A DNA stretch of 64,000 nucleotides from Gavia stellata (taxonomy: Eukaryota > Chordata > Aves > Gaviiformes > Gaviidae), in contig NC_082598.1 in NCBI RefSeq assembly GCF_030936135.1, positions 16,248,687 to 16,312,686 of the forward strand, written 5' to 3'. The translations under genes and the position numbers were made by a program. Each line of letters opens with the position of its first letter. The stretch's first letter is position 1. The notes under the pieces were generated by a model that did not search any database, was not told the DNA's origin, and saw nothing but the letters and a program-made list of their open reading frames with translations. Positions 13,901 to 26,023 of the stretch are shown here, piece after piece.

Positions 13901-16900
13901 AGAATAGATCTTCCTTTCTATCCTAAATAGGCTTTAAGCTATGTTGAAACTGTTAACAGGTTTTCAAAAACAAAGTAACAAAAAATCAGTGTAAATACAG
14001 AATATTTAATATCCTACAAGTCACACATATTCTGCAAGCTAACAGCTCAGAAACCCACAGACTAAACATATACACACAATGTATGTCACCACATACATAC
14101 AAACATATTAAAGTATAATTTGGCTCATTTTGCATGGTGAGAACTGTTTTCAAAACTGTACTGATTACCTGGAAGCACCAAACTCTAATACACTAAGGTC
14201 TGATGAAAATTTTTTCTAATCTACATACAACTCATCAGACTTACATGTTACTAACAATTCTACATACTCATAAATAATCGTAACTGCCTATTAATTTTAT
14301 TCCTAGATTTAAAAAAAAAATTTCCAACAAATTCCACATCACAACAATTGAGACTCAAGTGAAAAAGAACACAATGCTTTGGGCTGCTAAGAAAGACATA
14401 CTCCTAATTCAACTATTTTATGTTATTAACAACCTTATTTTACACAGTGTGATCTATTCAGCCATCAATTTATAACTAACACACTCACATTAGTTATGCA
14501 AGGGAGTGTGCTCCATGGAAATATATCCCAGCACTCGGTGAATATAAACAGCAAATTAGATCTATATAGCTGAATATATGCTACTTGTGGTATAAAATAT
14601 ACCACATTATATTTTTATGCTGCATCTTGCTTTAATCTGGTTAAAAGCGCAGATTTCCTAAAGTGCTACTTTGGTCTCAAATACATAGAGATGAATGTGA
14701 GACAAGCTATTCACAGTATTTTTAAGCTACACTGAGTTTTATCTTATACCAAGATAAAGAATTTCTACATGGAGCTTAATAAATACATCAAACACTCCAG
14801 TTCAATAAAGGCAACCTTTCATAGAATAAAAAGCTTATTTGTTTTGACAGTGCATATACTATGTATTAATTATTTTTAAAGCTTAGAACATAACTGACTG
14901 TAAACAATGCAGGAAAGTCTTCCATAAAGCATCTGGCATGGATAAGCTGGTGAATCCACAGTTTGAAATCACTACGCATCCTCAGTGGGTATACAAACTA
15001 AACATGCTCAAACACTCACCATGCTGCAGTAGTCTACCCCTAACTTGCTTGTATGTATTCTACCGGAAATTTACTGTGTCATTCATGCCAGCTATTTGGA
15101 AAAAAAGCTTTATAAATATTATGACTTTCAAACTCGGCAATTTTCAGATGCCTAATTTTGTGTTCAAATGCTTTAAAAAGTTTCTAACTTCATTTTTGCT
15201 CCTAAGAGTAGTAATCATGCACAGCATACTGCGCTTAGTATCTGGATAACTGTATGAAATTATCTGAGAAATTTTAATGCAGGAAGTTAAATTAAATGGT
15301 CTAACAGTGGCTGTTCAACTTTAAAATCTATTATTATGAATTACTTACTTTCCTTCACTAACAACAGAAAAAAGAAACTGGGGAAAAAAGGTCGGAATGT
15401 TCATTTAAGGTGAAGTGGTTCTTAATTAAGACCTCACTAACTAGTGAAATTCATGCTGACCACCTCCAGTGCAAAATGCTTAATTTTCCCTTTTTTTCGA
15501 TTAGGTCCTGTAATATTTGCTTTGTGCTCAGATTGACTTTGGGGGAAAAAGAAGGATGCTAGCATTATTCTGAGAGAAGGAAAATCTCCGAACAATTTGC
15601 CTAGCAAATATTTAATTAACAACTATGATAGTAGCACATGAAGTTTTCTGCAGAGTTTGAAATCTTTCTTCTGTTTTTTCATAGACTTAAGAGGAGCATA
15701 AACTGGAGAATGACAGCAAAACAAAAAGGAACCATGCATAATAAGGCAGTTCTTAGAAACAAGGTTAAAATACCAATAAAAATAACTGAAAAATCCCATA
15801 AAAATAATATGTAATGCACTGATAAGGAACAAGAAAACACTAACACTTCTTTACTCTGTAGCAAATGCACACAAGTGCAAAGTTAAAATAACTGAGGCAA
15901 CACAATGCAGGTATCTAGATCGTTTCTGGTATGAACTGAAGCCACTGGGCTGATTCAGTAGTGGTCCTGCAGAAGTATACTTGGTGCATTGGTTAACCTT
16001 ACTTAAAGTGATACACAGTGAAGATGGAACTAAAAACATGAGTCTGCCCACTTTTTGCACTGATGACTTTAAAAAATCCTTTTAACAGAAGTATCCTGTT
16101 TACTGGACTGTACCCATAGCCTTCCTAAAAGTATTTGACTATGGCTCTTAAGAATCTCTATCGGCAGACCCTCTGACTAACAGACACACTATTTAAGCAA
16201 TAAAATCTACACTGTGGTTGCATCCAGACTATACAAGATACTGCATCAATAAATATACAGAAACTGATTTGCATTTGAAAAAAATATTTTGAATGAACTG
16301 CATGAAGAGAATTTGTCAACAGTTGAACACTAAGTCATATTCTTGAAAATTAATCAAAGCATTTACTATTTGTATTAAACCATATTGTTTTACCATGTAA
16401 AATATTTAATTTTTTCACTGCAAAACTGCATGAGTTACTAAAACAACTGGAGACAAATAGAGCTTTTATTTTTAAAAAAGCCAAAAAGACCACAAAAACA
16501 GTACTCTATTTTACAAGCTAAAATGCATTTCTAATGTGGCCTAATGTAAACTTCTGTGCAATTCTAGAAATCAGTAATTTTAACTTGTGAAATCTTTGCT
16601 TACTTTGAAAGAAGAAAAAAAAAAATTTAAAATACTGAATCATAGTTATTCATCAATTCTCCTACTAAATAAGAGAAATTGAGGCTTTTTTCCCTACTGA
16701 TATACACATTCTAATTTCTGTGCAACGGTATGAATTAACCTTTCAAGTAAACATAGCAGCTCTGCAAACCCAGAACTAATCAAGAAATTAGAAAAATCCA
16801 CCTACTTAAGTAATGCTTCCCATTCCAGTATTTAGAAATTTTACCTCCCTCCCTCTTCTCTTCCTTCCCTCTCACTCCCCACCACCAGTTCAGCTTACCT

Positions 16901-19900
16901 GTAAAACACAGAAATTCATATATACCTAAACACATATATAGACATAAGCAAAAACAGAATGAAAATCTACAGAAAAATGCTTCAGAAAAATGAATATGAA
17001 TACATTCCACAAACGTTACTATTTTGATAACGATAAATGAGGAAAATAGATGTACAGACTTTGTTGCTATTTTGGTGCTACTTTCATCTACATTCTGATT
17101 TTATTACAAAATAAACTAGAAGAAAGTAAAACATGAATGAATCAATAGTTGATAATTTTCCAAACTTTCTACTCAACAAGAATATTTAGAACCCCAGTAA
17201 TGTACTAATAGCTTCTGTATGCTTAACAGCTGGAAAAAAAACTTGCAAAATACAAGTTCTCAGCATGCACACTGCATGATTTGTGTACACATTCCACTTG
17301 CAAGTACTGCTGTTAAGTATTATGCATACTGGTATTTTTAGAGGCATGAGCAGGACAATAAAAAAATTATTCTGTTGATTTTACGGAGGAATAAGCACTG
17401 AAATTTGGTACTTTATCACTCACCAGATACTAAAAAAGTACAGCAAATTGGCCAAACCAAAATAGTGAATGCAGGAATAGTCTGAAAAGATTATTTTGTT
17501 TCACTTAAGAAAATACATAAACATAATCAAGAAATTATTGGCAATATAATTTTAACAAAATAAGTTCCAAGAACTGTATATATTTCCTTATAACTTCAGG
17601 TTATAGCTAAAATGCTTCATTTCTGGGTTTGCTTCCCTCCCTGTCCTCCACAAGGAAAAAAAGGCAGAACTCTAGAACTTGCATCAACTTTATAAAATCT
17701 CACTACAACTTTAAATAATTACACATACTTTTTCTAACAACTTCTGATTTCTGAAACCAGAAGAAAATGCATTTAATGAAATACTTTCAAACTTAGAAAT
17801 TTAGCAATCACAAATCAATGAAGAGACTTATTTCAAACCCCCCATTGTTTAGAGACAAACTTCTACTAGCAACTATTCTTTTTTAATTATTTCTTTGCAT
17901 TTTCCATGCAGTGTGCTGCAACTGGCATCTAAATAGTTCCTTTGCCGTCGTGAAGTGAAACATCTTGAATGCTCAAACTGTATTTTTATGAGTGCCGAGG
18001 GACCCTAAATTTTAGTGGTCTATTAAATGCCAGCAATTTCACGCTGCCTTGCATAAAACGGCATTCACATATTAGAGCGCTACGATTCCATAGCTGCATT
18101 ATGCTACTCTCACACAACTCAAATACAAGTTGTGTATTTCATTTAAAAAAAAAAAAAAAATCTATTTCTTTCAAAACACATATACTTTTTCAATGAATAT
18201 ACTTAAAGTTCCACGTCATTGTTGTATGTTACACTATCTGCATGGACAGAGAGTACACTCAAGTAGAGATAATAAAAATAATGAATATCGATAGCATTCC
18301 TTTCATTTGAATTTGGTGTTTTACTTAAAGATATAAAAGTTGCAAACGCATAACCCTTTGTCACCTGGCAAGAACATACTAAGAAAATTTTCTCTGAATA
18401 ACCTAATTTACTTTGTCATAAAAAGCACTGTACTAAGCTTATTTAGTATACATTACTTTGAAGAATCTGTTTCTGCAAGTCTTACTGCTACCCAACCTTT
18501 CAGTGTTAGTTTTTATTCTCTTACCTGGCAATATTATCCTTTTCAAGAAGAAGTCCAGTCCTATGGTTTGTTTGTACTGTTTTCCAAATGTCTCTTGGGC
18601 AAAACGTGTGGCTAGAGATGTCTAAAACAGAAAAATATCAAATTAAGTTGTCATTTTAAACAGAAAAAAACTTGATGTTAAACCAGAAGTATGAAATACA
18701 GTTAAGCACCTTTTAAATCAATGCATGCTGACAGTATTCATGGATTTGGATTGACAGGCATTCCAGCCAACTTCAACATAAGAAGAGGAGGTGGCAAAGG
18801 CTACTAATTTATGCAAAAAGCAGCAAGGCGCTTATTTCCTTTGTATTTCAAAGATACCAGGATATTCATATTACAAAATACTACACAGATTTGAATGAGG
18901 TTATGATTAATACACTCAAATTGACACAAATCTAAGTGACACTATCCATACCTGAGGAGCTTATTATTTTTAAAAAGCGTCCATTTCCAAAACAACGGTC
19001 CTTCCCTGGTACAGAACACCATTATCCCAGACAAACTTTCTGGGAGGGAACAGAGATCTGCACAGTGCAGAGTCCCACAGGGGCTCCAAGGTGTGGCAGG
19101 ATTCCTGTCACTGTACATCAAAGTTTCAGGATCAGGGATTACATGAAGTCTAAGATAGGAAGACTACCTTCTTGTACATAGAAAAAAACTTAACTTGTGT
19201 TAAGAATGCACATTTGCAGAATCATTCCTTTAAGCAGAACTTTGGAAACATTTCTTCAATTTATATTTTGTGCAATTATAAAGAATACAAAAGTTTTTAT
19301 TGTGGAAAAAATTAAATACTGTATTAAAAATTAATGGCACATAGATAAAATATATCCTACATCAAATTAGTGGTGTACACTTACAAACCTCTGTTTGACA
19401 TGACATCTGAAAATATAAAACCAAAGTAACTGCAGAAAAAAAATCTAAATATGTATTACATATTCCGGGGTGGGGGGGGGGGGGGGGGGGTGGGGGGTAA
19501 GCCTAACAGCCTCACAAAACCCCTACACTGCCTGAGAAAACTCAAAATGGGCAAGAAGGATTTTTTTGCCAGCTTTCTGTTCATCAAGACCTGAAGAGAT
19601 GAGTCACATCAACTGTTATTAGAAATTGCTGTTAGAGCACATTTGGTTAAAAATGCAATAGCAAAATAATGCCAATAGTTCTGAAAAACAAGAATAGAAT
19701 GGTTATAACAAAGATCTAAATTATGCTAATAATGTCAAATATACACAGAAAGAAAAGGTAACTTACTCTTTTTTTGCATGAAAACATGATCACCAGAGCT
19801 CCAGCATTAAAGCTCTAGTATGAACAGGCAAACATTTATTCAACTATTAAACTACCTGTGAAGTAAATAACACAATGTTTACTGTTTTCTTGTTTCTATA

Positions 19901-22900
19901 ACACATTTATATTCCTATCACTGTCATATATATAGAATAAATGATATTTTGATATCAGAAGATATGTTTAGGAAGTAATCCAAAAAATCAATTAAAGACT
20001 ATGGCAACATTTTCATTTACTTCACTGAACTCAAGCCCCGAGAGGATTAAAAATAAATGAATAAATGGGGGGAAAAAAGCAAGTAAACTAGAAATAGCAT
20101 AAGCATGCTTATGTATTTATAACACTGTGGAAAGGGTGAAGACCACAGAGGATGAATCGTGAGAAGATTCTTCTGGCTACAGCTATGTGACTAATACTAA
20201 CAACATGCACAAAGTAAAATTCAATACAGATTTAGACTATAGTACTAAAAAAATCAGTAGAACTGATTCTTTCAAATCACAATAGTTAGCATGTCAAGAT
20301 TACAAATGCATTATTTTTAATCTGTCATGACCTTAAAGATGTAGATAAGAGTAAGAACATTGAAGGAATACACCATACAGTCTTCTTAAAATTTTCCTTT
20401 CCGGAAAAGTAACCTGTACTCAGAGTACAGGTTAAAATATCATCTGACTATATCACAGTATTCTGTATTCTCCAATACACTAATTTAGATCCCCATTAAA
20501 TAAGCAACCACTCCCTTCTTGTTTTAAGGGCTCAGTAAATATTAGCTTTATCACTCTGTGACACTCAATATTCCCTGAGGGCTTCTAGGGGTGTTAGTAA
20601 AAATAAACAACATACATTCAATTAACAGCCAACCAATAAGAGCAGCAAGTAATCAACAGCATGGCAAAGTTCTCTTAAACAGTTTTTCTCTACTGTGCTC
20701 TTGAATGCAAAGGAATTTATAGCAGAAAATCATTGACTAACTCCTTTTTAAATTTTTTTTCTAATAAATGTTAGAGCTCAAGGAAGGTGTTGGATTACCA
20801 GACTAGAGTCCTCTATTTATTCACAGAACAAGCATTTATCCACAAAATACTAAGAGCAACAGTTCAAACTTCTCTACAACAGTAAACGGAGAAGTTACGT
20901 CAACGCATGTTCAAGTACCTCTACAATGCAAATACTCCCTTCAATCCTAAAATTGTTCTATGCCATGCTTGCCATAAAAGATTCTGCATGACAGTTTTGC
21001 CTGTAAGGATATGTTGAGTACAATCTATGCAAAAAAAACCCAAAGTTAAATAATGGTTCAGCAGTACTGTAGCTGTAAAAATAGATAAGTGATCAGTTGC
21101 CGTTTTTAAAAAAAGGTTATGCTCCATTCACAAAATTTCAGCCATTAATCTAGAGATCAGAGTATAGTATGATATCAAGAAGGCCTTGTTCCTTCACATC
21201 TCTACTAAGACAACCAGGCCACCAACTTCCATAGCAGACTTTCCCTCAGACCCAGTTTGGCAGGTTCACACATTTGTCTTAAATACTTCAAAGCAAATGT
21301 TTATATGCTGTTCTGAATAGCAATACACTATTGAAGGTTGGTGTTACAAAATCCTTCCTTTCAGACAAAAAAAAAAGTCTTTGAGTTCTATCATACAGCC
21401 ATCAACACAGCAGTAAAAAATAATACATAAAAATTACAGTATTCAAGTGCTAAATACAATGGGATGTTTGGGAAGGTTTTTTGGAAGCAAAGATGCGGTT
21501 AAACCTCACAGGTGAGGCAAGACAATTTCTTGCTTCTATTTTTCAGTGTCAAGAACTCACAGTATAAACTGCTGACAGGTTGTTCCAAAATACCTACATA
21601 CTGAGTACATAGGAAAAAAAGCAAGCAATATTCATGAAATAGTAGCAGATGAGTCAAATAGAGCTGGCTATCATTGCTTGTTCTAACTGGCACTGAGTAT
21701 TCACCAGGACAACATGGAAACTTGTAGAGAAAGGCCTGACAATGACAATTCTTTCAGTAAAATCCTATAGAAGAAAGCTTTCAGAAAGCGATGCCAAAGT
21801 GTAGTATCATGTAAGAAAGAAAAACTAAAATCAAAATTCAATGGGATGCAAGCAAATAGTTCTGAAATCATGAATTTCCATTCACATACCAACTTTACCT
21901 GTCAATTAAGAATCCACTTTCCAAAAAGCAACACGTATCTATCCCTTCCCTCACTCCCTGCTAGAATGTCAATACCATTCTCCAAGCACAGCAACATTCA
22001 CCCCTAGTCATGTCCTATCCCCACTGGCAAGGATTTTAACACAGACAAAACGAAAAGAAACACTAGGCTAAATAACAAAATGCTTTAACTAGCATAAAAC
22101 CACGTAACTGTCCAACACGGAGAATTTGTCACAGAGAACAGTCTAGCTTTATTTTTCTAAAGTATTTTGCAAACAAAGGAAGTAGTTCTGTCATGTGAAG
22201 GTAATGTCTTTCCACCCCACTCCTAACTACTGATGAAACTTTGTTCTACAAAAGAGAAAATTATCAAGATTTTTGGACATTAGACATGCATCTCTGAAGC
22301 TAGGCCAATCTGCATGGGACATTTGATGCAATTTTCCATTTGCAAGACTGAACAGTGATAACAATGTTTTTGTCAACACTGATGAAGTTTTTGAGCCCAT
22401 GTGTAACAACAAGATCCAGAATTGGCACAATGCTTAAAAATCTGGCAGCCTAAAAAATCCTAAAGCAAGCAGGACACCACTCTGTATTCCAGCCTACGTT
22501 TTAGCTCCTGCGAATTCCCACACCAGGTCGAGCATTCACTCTTTCATTTTCATCATCCATTGTTAAGAGGAGAAGGAAAAGGTAGGATGTTTCTGCTACC
22601 ATACTTTAGCCCCATTTGCAACAGATGGCAGAAAGACAGAACCGCGGCTGCTGTGCTCCTCCTGCACACCTATTTTTCAGGACCTCCGTTCCCATGAATA
22701 GCTCCAAGATTTGCTTCCAGAGGCCCAAAACCTTTTTCAACAGCAGCAAACCAGAGTTAGTTCTAGCTCAAATCAGCATCATTATATATTTCAATATTAA
22801 GCCAATCTGTGCATAGCAAGAGTAGAAATATCTGGATTATAACATCATTTTTTTCAATCCATACTAGTACTGCTGGTTTATTTTAATGGAAAATCATTTT

Positions 22901-25876
22901 GGCTTGGGAATAGTGGATTGATTTAAAACCTAGATTCATAAGGCTGCTGTGTGTATATATGCTCCCTCCTGTAATCCAAATCAAAGAGCCAACTGATATT
23001 AATAATTGCTGTTTATTTTCATCTCATTGTCCCCACTTCCAATTTCTTTTCGGATTGTTTTCCTAGTTTGTTTAGTTCATTAAAATAATTCTCTATTATT
23101 ATCTTCTTACTAACCAATCTTGCCTTCCTCAATTTTTCTTTTCAATAATTTATCATTTCCTTACTGTCTATTTTACCCTAATACTTTTTCAGATTCTACT
23201 CTGTCTCACTCTCTTACTCCTCTCATTCCTTCTTCCCTTTTTACTCTTCTCTCCTCACAGCTTGCTCCAGCAGTGCTTATCCCTACCCTTAAAATTCTAA
23301 GTATCCAATTATTCATTCAACCACCACAAACAAATGAATAGATGCACAACATCCCTCCCTTGCCTCATGGATAGAGCAATTCCTAGCTAGTGGAAACACA
23401 AACATTACCCTTAGCTTGAACTGACACTGATTTGCTTTTAAACTGCTACCAACCCTTGCACAGAACCTGAATCACATTGCTTCTAAACAATGGGTGAGGA
23501 AAAAGAAATGAAGTTTTCACCTTCAGCCAGCTGGAGAACTGACGACCAGACAGCCCCAGACAGCCAAGAGGGAGGAAATAAAATCTTTTTTTTTTTCTTT
23601 TCTTTTTCCTTTTTTTTTTTTTTGGGGGGGGGAGGGGGGAAGCAATGGAAAGAAGTCAAATGTGAACATCTCACACTAAACACGAGATGCAATATTTCAA
23701 AGATATATTCCATTATTTCCTACACTCCTCCTGTCCAATGATCCCAGTGACAGGGAAAGAGAAAAACCAATGTCTTGCAGAGTAAATGAGAGGCTAAGTA
23801 TGCATGTGTGTAAAGACCAGCTGTGAACCAGATGTGAGAGGCAGGCTATTTAGAGTTGAAAACATACAGACATACACATGTTTCAACAAGTAAGCGGAAC
23901 GAGTAGCCAACAAAGGAGAGGAACCTCAACGATTTAGTCTTCTGAGGTGTTTGAAATAGCACTAGGTACATTTTATCCTTCCATTCCATGACCAAATCAC
24001 TTCTTTATTTTTACAAGATCTTACAATAAATCTATTATTGCAAGTGTTTGCTGCTAGACCATCAGGATGGCTGGAAGAAGCCTCTATTACAGCATCATCT
24101 AGGGGGGACAGGAGGAAAAGCAACCCACCATAGCATAGCTGCCGCTCATGCAAAATAAACTGCACTTGAAGGACAGGATTCCTAGAGCCAGCAGGAGATT
24201 CAGTGAGTGGCAGCTCCCATGCGAGAGGTAGGAACCAGCAGGAATATACATCAAAACTCAAGAATGCTTGAAAATCCATGTTTGGCGAGAGGTCTTGCCA
24301 CAAGGTGCTGAACAGCAGTAGTGAAAGGATTCCTCAGTTTGAATGGAAAACTCCTGGGGAAAGCTACCAGTGAAACAGCACTTCAGCTGTCAATCCTGTG
24401 CATTTATTATGCTCTCATCACATAGACGCTTGGAATTGCCCATCTACTGACTCAGATGAATACAATACCACTTCAGACTGGGTTTAGAATAACTGAACAC
24501 AAGAAATGTTTTGTTTCTTCATAGAGCTCTGCATAAGTAAGCAAAGCCATGTACGTACTTTCACTAAGAGCTTATTTCTATTAATGGCAGGCAGTTCATT
24601 CAAACCACCTCTAAGAATATTTCTACTTTTCATCTGAACTGTGAGGCAGGCAGACTTTCTGCCTCCCCATGTTTTCAAGTTAATGACAGAGGAAAAATTG
24701 TATTCTTCAAACATGCAATAAAATTACTATTTTAGCGTGTATCTCACAAAAAAAAGGATTCAGGCTACATATTGCAATAGATATGTTCACAGGTGTAAGT
24801 AAAGATCAGTGACTATTTCCATGGGTAAGAAAGCACCTTTTGCCTTCTTTGGTCTCTATTTGTCAAAATTTCTCTTCTAAAAAGACAAGTATAACTTGTT
24901 TATAAACAAACTGCTTATAAATAGCACTTCATTATGTTGATTATAGATAGGAAGAAAAAATGTAAAAGTCACAAACAAAAACTACATTGACCCAGAAACG
25001 TCTTCCCAAGCTCCGCAACAGTAACTCAGATGCAAACTCTTCTATCCACCTCAGGAGGTTATGGACTCCGAAGCCAAAACGAAGAGAGCCTGGAGACCCA
25101 GCTAAGCAACCTTCCCTGCCTGTCGTTTCGGTGGGAATCGCGAATTCACGTGCTCGGCCCCGACCCCAGCCCCTCCAGGGCACTGCCAGCCACCAAGGAG
25201 AACTTCGGGCTATTCCAGCAACTCCAGCCGAGCCAGTACCCGTCACCAGTGCGCGGTCTGCAGCGCGCTGAAGGCACGGGAGACGGTGGGAAACGCCATG
25301 CCAGGCAGCACCATAGTAATTACGTTATTAGCCGCTCCTTTTATTAAGGCTCAAGAAAACTGGATTAAAGTCACATACGTCTGTTTGTTGGCCGAGCCTC
25401 TTTGGGTGCCGCGAGGGTAGGGAAACCCCGTCAGAGGGTTTCGCTGCCGAGCACGGAGGGGACGCAGGCGGCCCCGGAGCGAAGCTCCCCGGCGAAGAGC
25501 CCGCCTCTGCCTGCCGGCCGGGCAGCAGCAGGGGCCCGTCCCGGCTCTCCGCTACGCCCCCGCCCCACACACGCGGGAGAGACAACCGTGAGGGAGAAAC
25601 GCAGGGCTGGGGGTGAAGGGGGAGCAGTCAGCCGGCGCCACGCCGCCGGGTATCGCGACAACGGCAGCGCGATAGACTGGAAGCCGCCACGGGCTGCTCC
25701 CGCTGCCGGGGGGGCAGCGCTGAGGAGGAAGGAAGGGGGCTCGGGGCACCGCGGCGACGAAGAGGAGCGGGGCGCTGCCGGCGGGGGCCGGCACTGACCT
25801 TGCCAGTGGTGCCGTCCCCCAGCACCACTAGCTTGAGCTGGCGGTCCGGACTCTCCTCCTCCTCCGAGTCCGACAT
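4805..25876 (-). CDS. RAB28: RAB28, Rab-like small GTPase, 5' part of gene (exons 1-4 of a longer gene)
   Basis: Gene model: complement(join(4805-4934, 13144-13232, 18525-18621, 25799-25876)), giving the first 131 residues of a protein of about 220 residues. RAB28 is an atypical Rab GTPase of cilia and photoreceptor outer segments. In humans its loss causes cone-rod dystrophy. The translation shows an acidic N-terminus, P-loop GDGTTGKT (20-27), the switch I threonine in KQTIG (43-47), the unusual G3 motif WDVGGQ (68-73) where ordinary Rabs have WDTAGQ, and VGNK (128-131), the first half of the NKxD motif. Every junction has GT/AG sites and keeps the frame. The NKxD aspartate, the G5 motif and the C-terminal prenylation site must lie left of the window. 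The match to RAB28 is from memory of the human protein and is close throughout, with one extra Glu near the start. Confidence 0.95.
5960..6540 (+). repeat. Old CR1 LINE fragment, 5' piece of an interrupted copy
   Basis: The sequence is degenerate but has the order of a CR1 3' half in plus orientation: a TDDNKL-like RT remnant near 6075-6100, and a stretch near 6440-6510 resembling the CR1 region that encodes the loop before the 3' UTR. It stops near 6540 where a younger CR1 begins, and the expected continuation resumes near 7405. The boundaries are approximate. Confidence 0.5.
6541..7404 (+). repeat. CR1 LINE, 5'-truncated copy inserted into an older CR1
   Basis: The plus strand encodes broken CR1 reverse-transcriptase C-terminal sequence, including LADDTKLE near 6550, then [21 protein letters not shown], and further on a decayed HWHRLP-like region near 7226. 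It ends with the typical CR1 3' tail: gagatcccttcca, followed by a degenerate ATTCTRTG-type terminus at 7390-7404. There are several stops and frameshifts, so it is inactive. Confidence 0.8.
7405..7660 (+). repeat. Old CR1 LINE fragment, 3' piece of the interrupted copy
   Basis: The sequence resumes the older CR1: a GCAATAGGTTTAACTTAACA-like region, a GTGAAGC..CTGGAATA-like region near 7498-7520, and a 3' end near 7630-7655 with gagatcccttcgattcctat, resembling the ancient CR1 tail. The order is consistent with one element split by the copy at 6541-7404. The minus-strand ORF over this region is a repeat shadow. Confidence 0.55.
10155..10440 (-). repeat. Old CR1 LINE fragment
   Basis: The plus strand carries the reverse complement of the CR1 middle region: a segment like aaaactgaacacagtactcc near 10250, then atgcagcccagtattcaata near 10341, then the gcattgctgactc region near 10382. 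It is strongly diverged and directly abuts the 3' end of a younger CR1. The outer boundary is uncertain. Confidence 0.55.
10455..11450 (-). repeat. CR1 LINE, minus orientation, with intact 3' end and internal deletion
   Basis: In minus orientation it encodes the CR1 RT motif LDFSKAFD near 11312-11335 (frameshifted against its surroundings), then [21 protein letters not shown] near 10950-11020, [20 protein letters not shown], and the C-terminal block with [25 protein letters not shown] and DMVLG near 10530-10700. The 3' terminus is at about 10455. The middle part between the GRNN region and the LESVQRR region is missing, so the copy carries an internal deletion as well as frameshifts. Confidence 0.85.
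13144..13232 (-). CDS. RAB28: RAB28 coding exon 3
   Basis: The exon is 89 bp. It completes Gly59 and encodes residues 60-88, including the switch II region [19 protein letters not shown]. The acceptor is a pyrimidine tract ending in tttttcag, and the donor is gtacag. The G3 motif has Gly-Gly where canonical Rabs have Ala-Gly, a family hallmark of RAB28. This copy has Val in two positions where I recall Ile in human (VWDVGG versus IWDIGG). Confidence 0.97.
13233..18524 (-). other. RAB28: RAB28 intron 2
   Basis: This is a 5.3-kb AT-rich intron. I see no coding exon, RNA gene or recognisable transposon. It contains only short A/T homopolymer runs, including A-runs near 14310 and 16617 and a run near 18144-18160. 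Confidence 0.85.
18525..18621 (-). CDS. RAB28: RAB28 coding exon 2
   Basis: The exon is 97 bp and encodes residues 27-58 plus the first base of Gly59. It begins [16 protein letters not shown], so it supplies the P-loop threonine (27), and it contains the switch [10 protein letters not shown] (43-51). The acceptor ends in ctgttttag, and the donor is gtaagag. Exon 1 ends in phase 0, so the frame continues directly. Confidence 0.97.
19467..19497 (+). repeat. Poly-G tract
   Basis: The tract is nearly pure G, with an uninterrupted 19-G core at 19472-19490. It lies in RAB28 intron 1 and is C-rich on the transcribed sense strand. It could form G-quadruplex structure. Length in such runs is prone to assembly error. 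Confidence 0.9.
23586..23639 (+). repeat. T-run joined to G-run
   Basis: A T-rich run with few interruptions passes directly into a G-run (about 23624-23639). On the minus strand this reads C-run then A-rich. It is low complexity, with no evidence of a retrotransposon body next to it. Confidence 0.85.
25799..25876 (-). CDS. RAB28: RAB28 coding exon 1 (start codon)
   Basis: The exon is 78 bp and encodes 26 residues, MSDSEEEE...[13 protein letters not shown], up to the P-loop lysine, followed by the donor gtcagt. The start at 25876 is chosen because it gives the family N-terminus MSDSEEE. A run of four GAG codons encodes one more Glu than the human protein as I remember it. The reading frame upstream of the ATG stays open but has no family similarity. 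Confidence 0.97.
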
Positions 25877-25979
25877 GGCCCCTACGCCCCCGGCGGGGAA
25901 GGAGAAGAGGCGGAGGGCAGCAGGGAGGGACGGGGTGCGGGAGCGAGGAGGGGAAGGGGGAAAGGAGCGAGCGCCGCTC

Positions 25980-26018
25980 TCACGGAGCCAGCAGCGGTGC
26001 CGAGGCCGGAGCCGCCAT
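25980..26018 (-). promoter_or_regulatory. RAB28: Candidate upstream ORF in RAB28 5'UTR
   Basis: On the minus strand an ATG with strong context (A at -3, G at +4) opens a 12-codon ORF, MAAPASAPLLAP, ending at a TGA about 100 nt before the RAB28 start. The ATG is the one inside the YY1 motif. Whether it is in the mRNA depends on the transcription start, which cannot be seen from sequence. Confidence 0.45.
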
Positions 26019-26023
26019 CTTCC
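26011..26023 (-). promoter_or_regulatory. RAB28: YY1 site (AAGATGGCGGC)
   Basis: On the minus strand the sequence reads GGAAGATGGCGGC, a full YY1 consensus in the sense orientation of RAB28, about 135-147 nt upstream of the start codon. In TATA-less promoters such sites usually sit just downstream of the transcription start. Confidence 0.65.

Larger units (their letters stand above)
18622..25798 (-). other. RAB28: RAB28 intron 1
   Basis: This is a 7.2-kb first intron. It contains a G-homopolymer tract at 19467-19497, a pyrimidine-rich stretch around 23100-23300, an adjacent T-run/G-run at about 23586-23639, and the start of the promoter CpG island from about 25040. No other exon, RNA gene or clear transposon is visible. 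The 113-residue minus-strand ORF near 23962-24303 has no recognisable domain. Confidence 0.8.
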
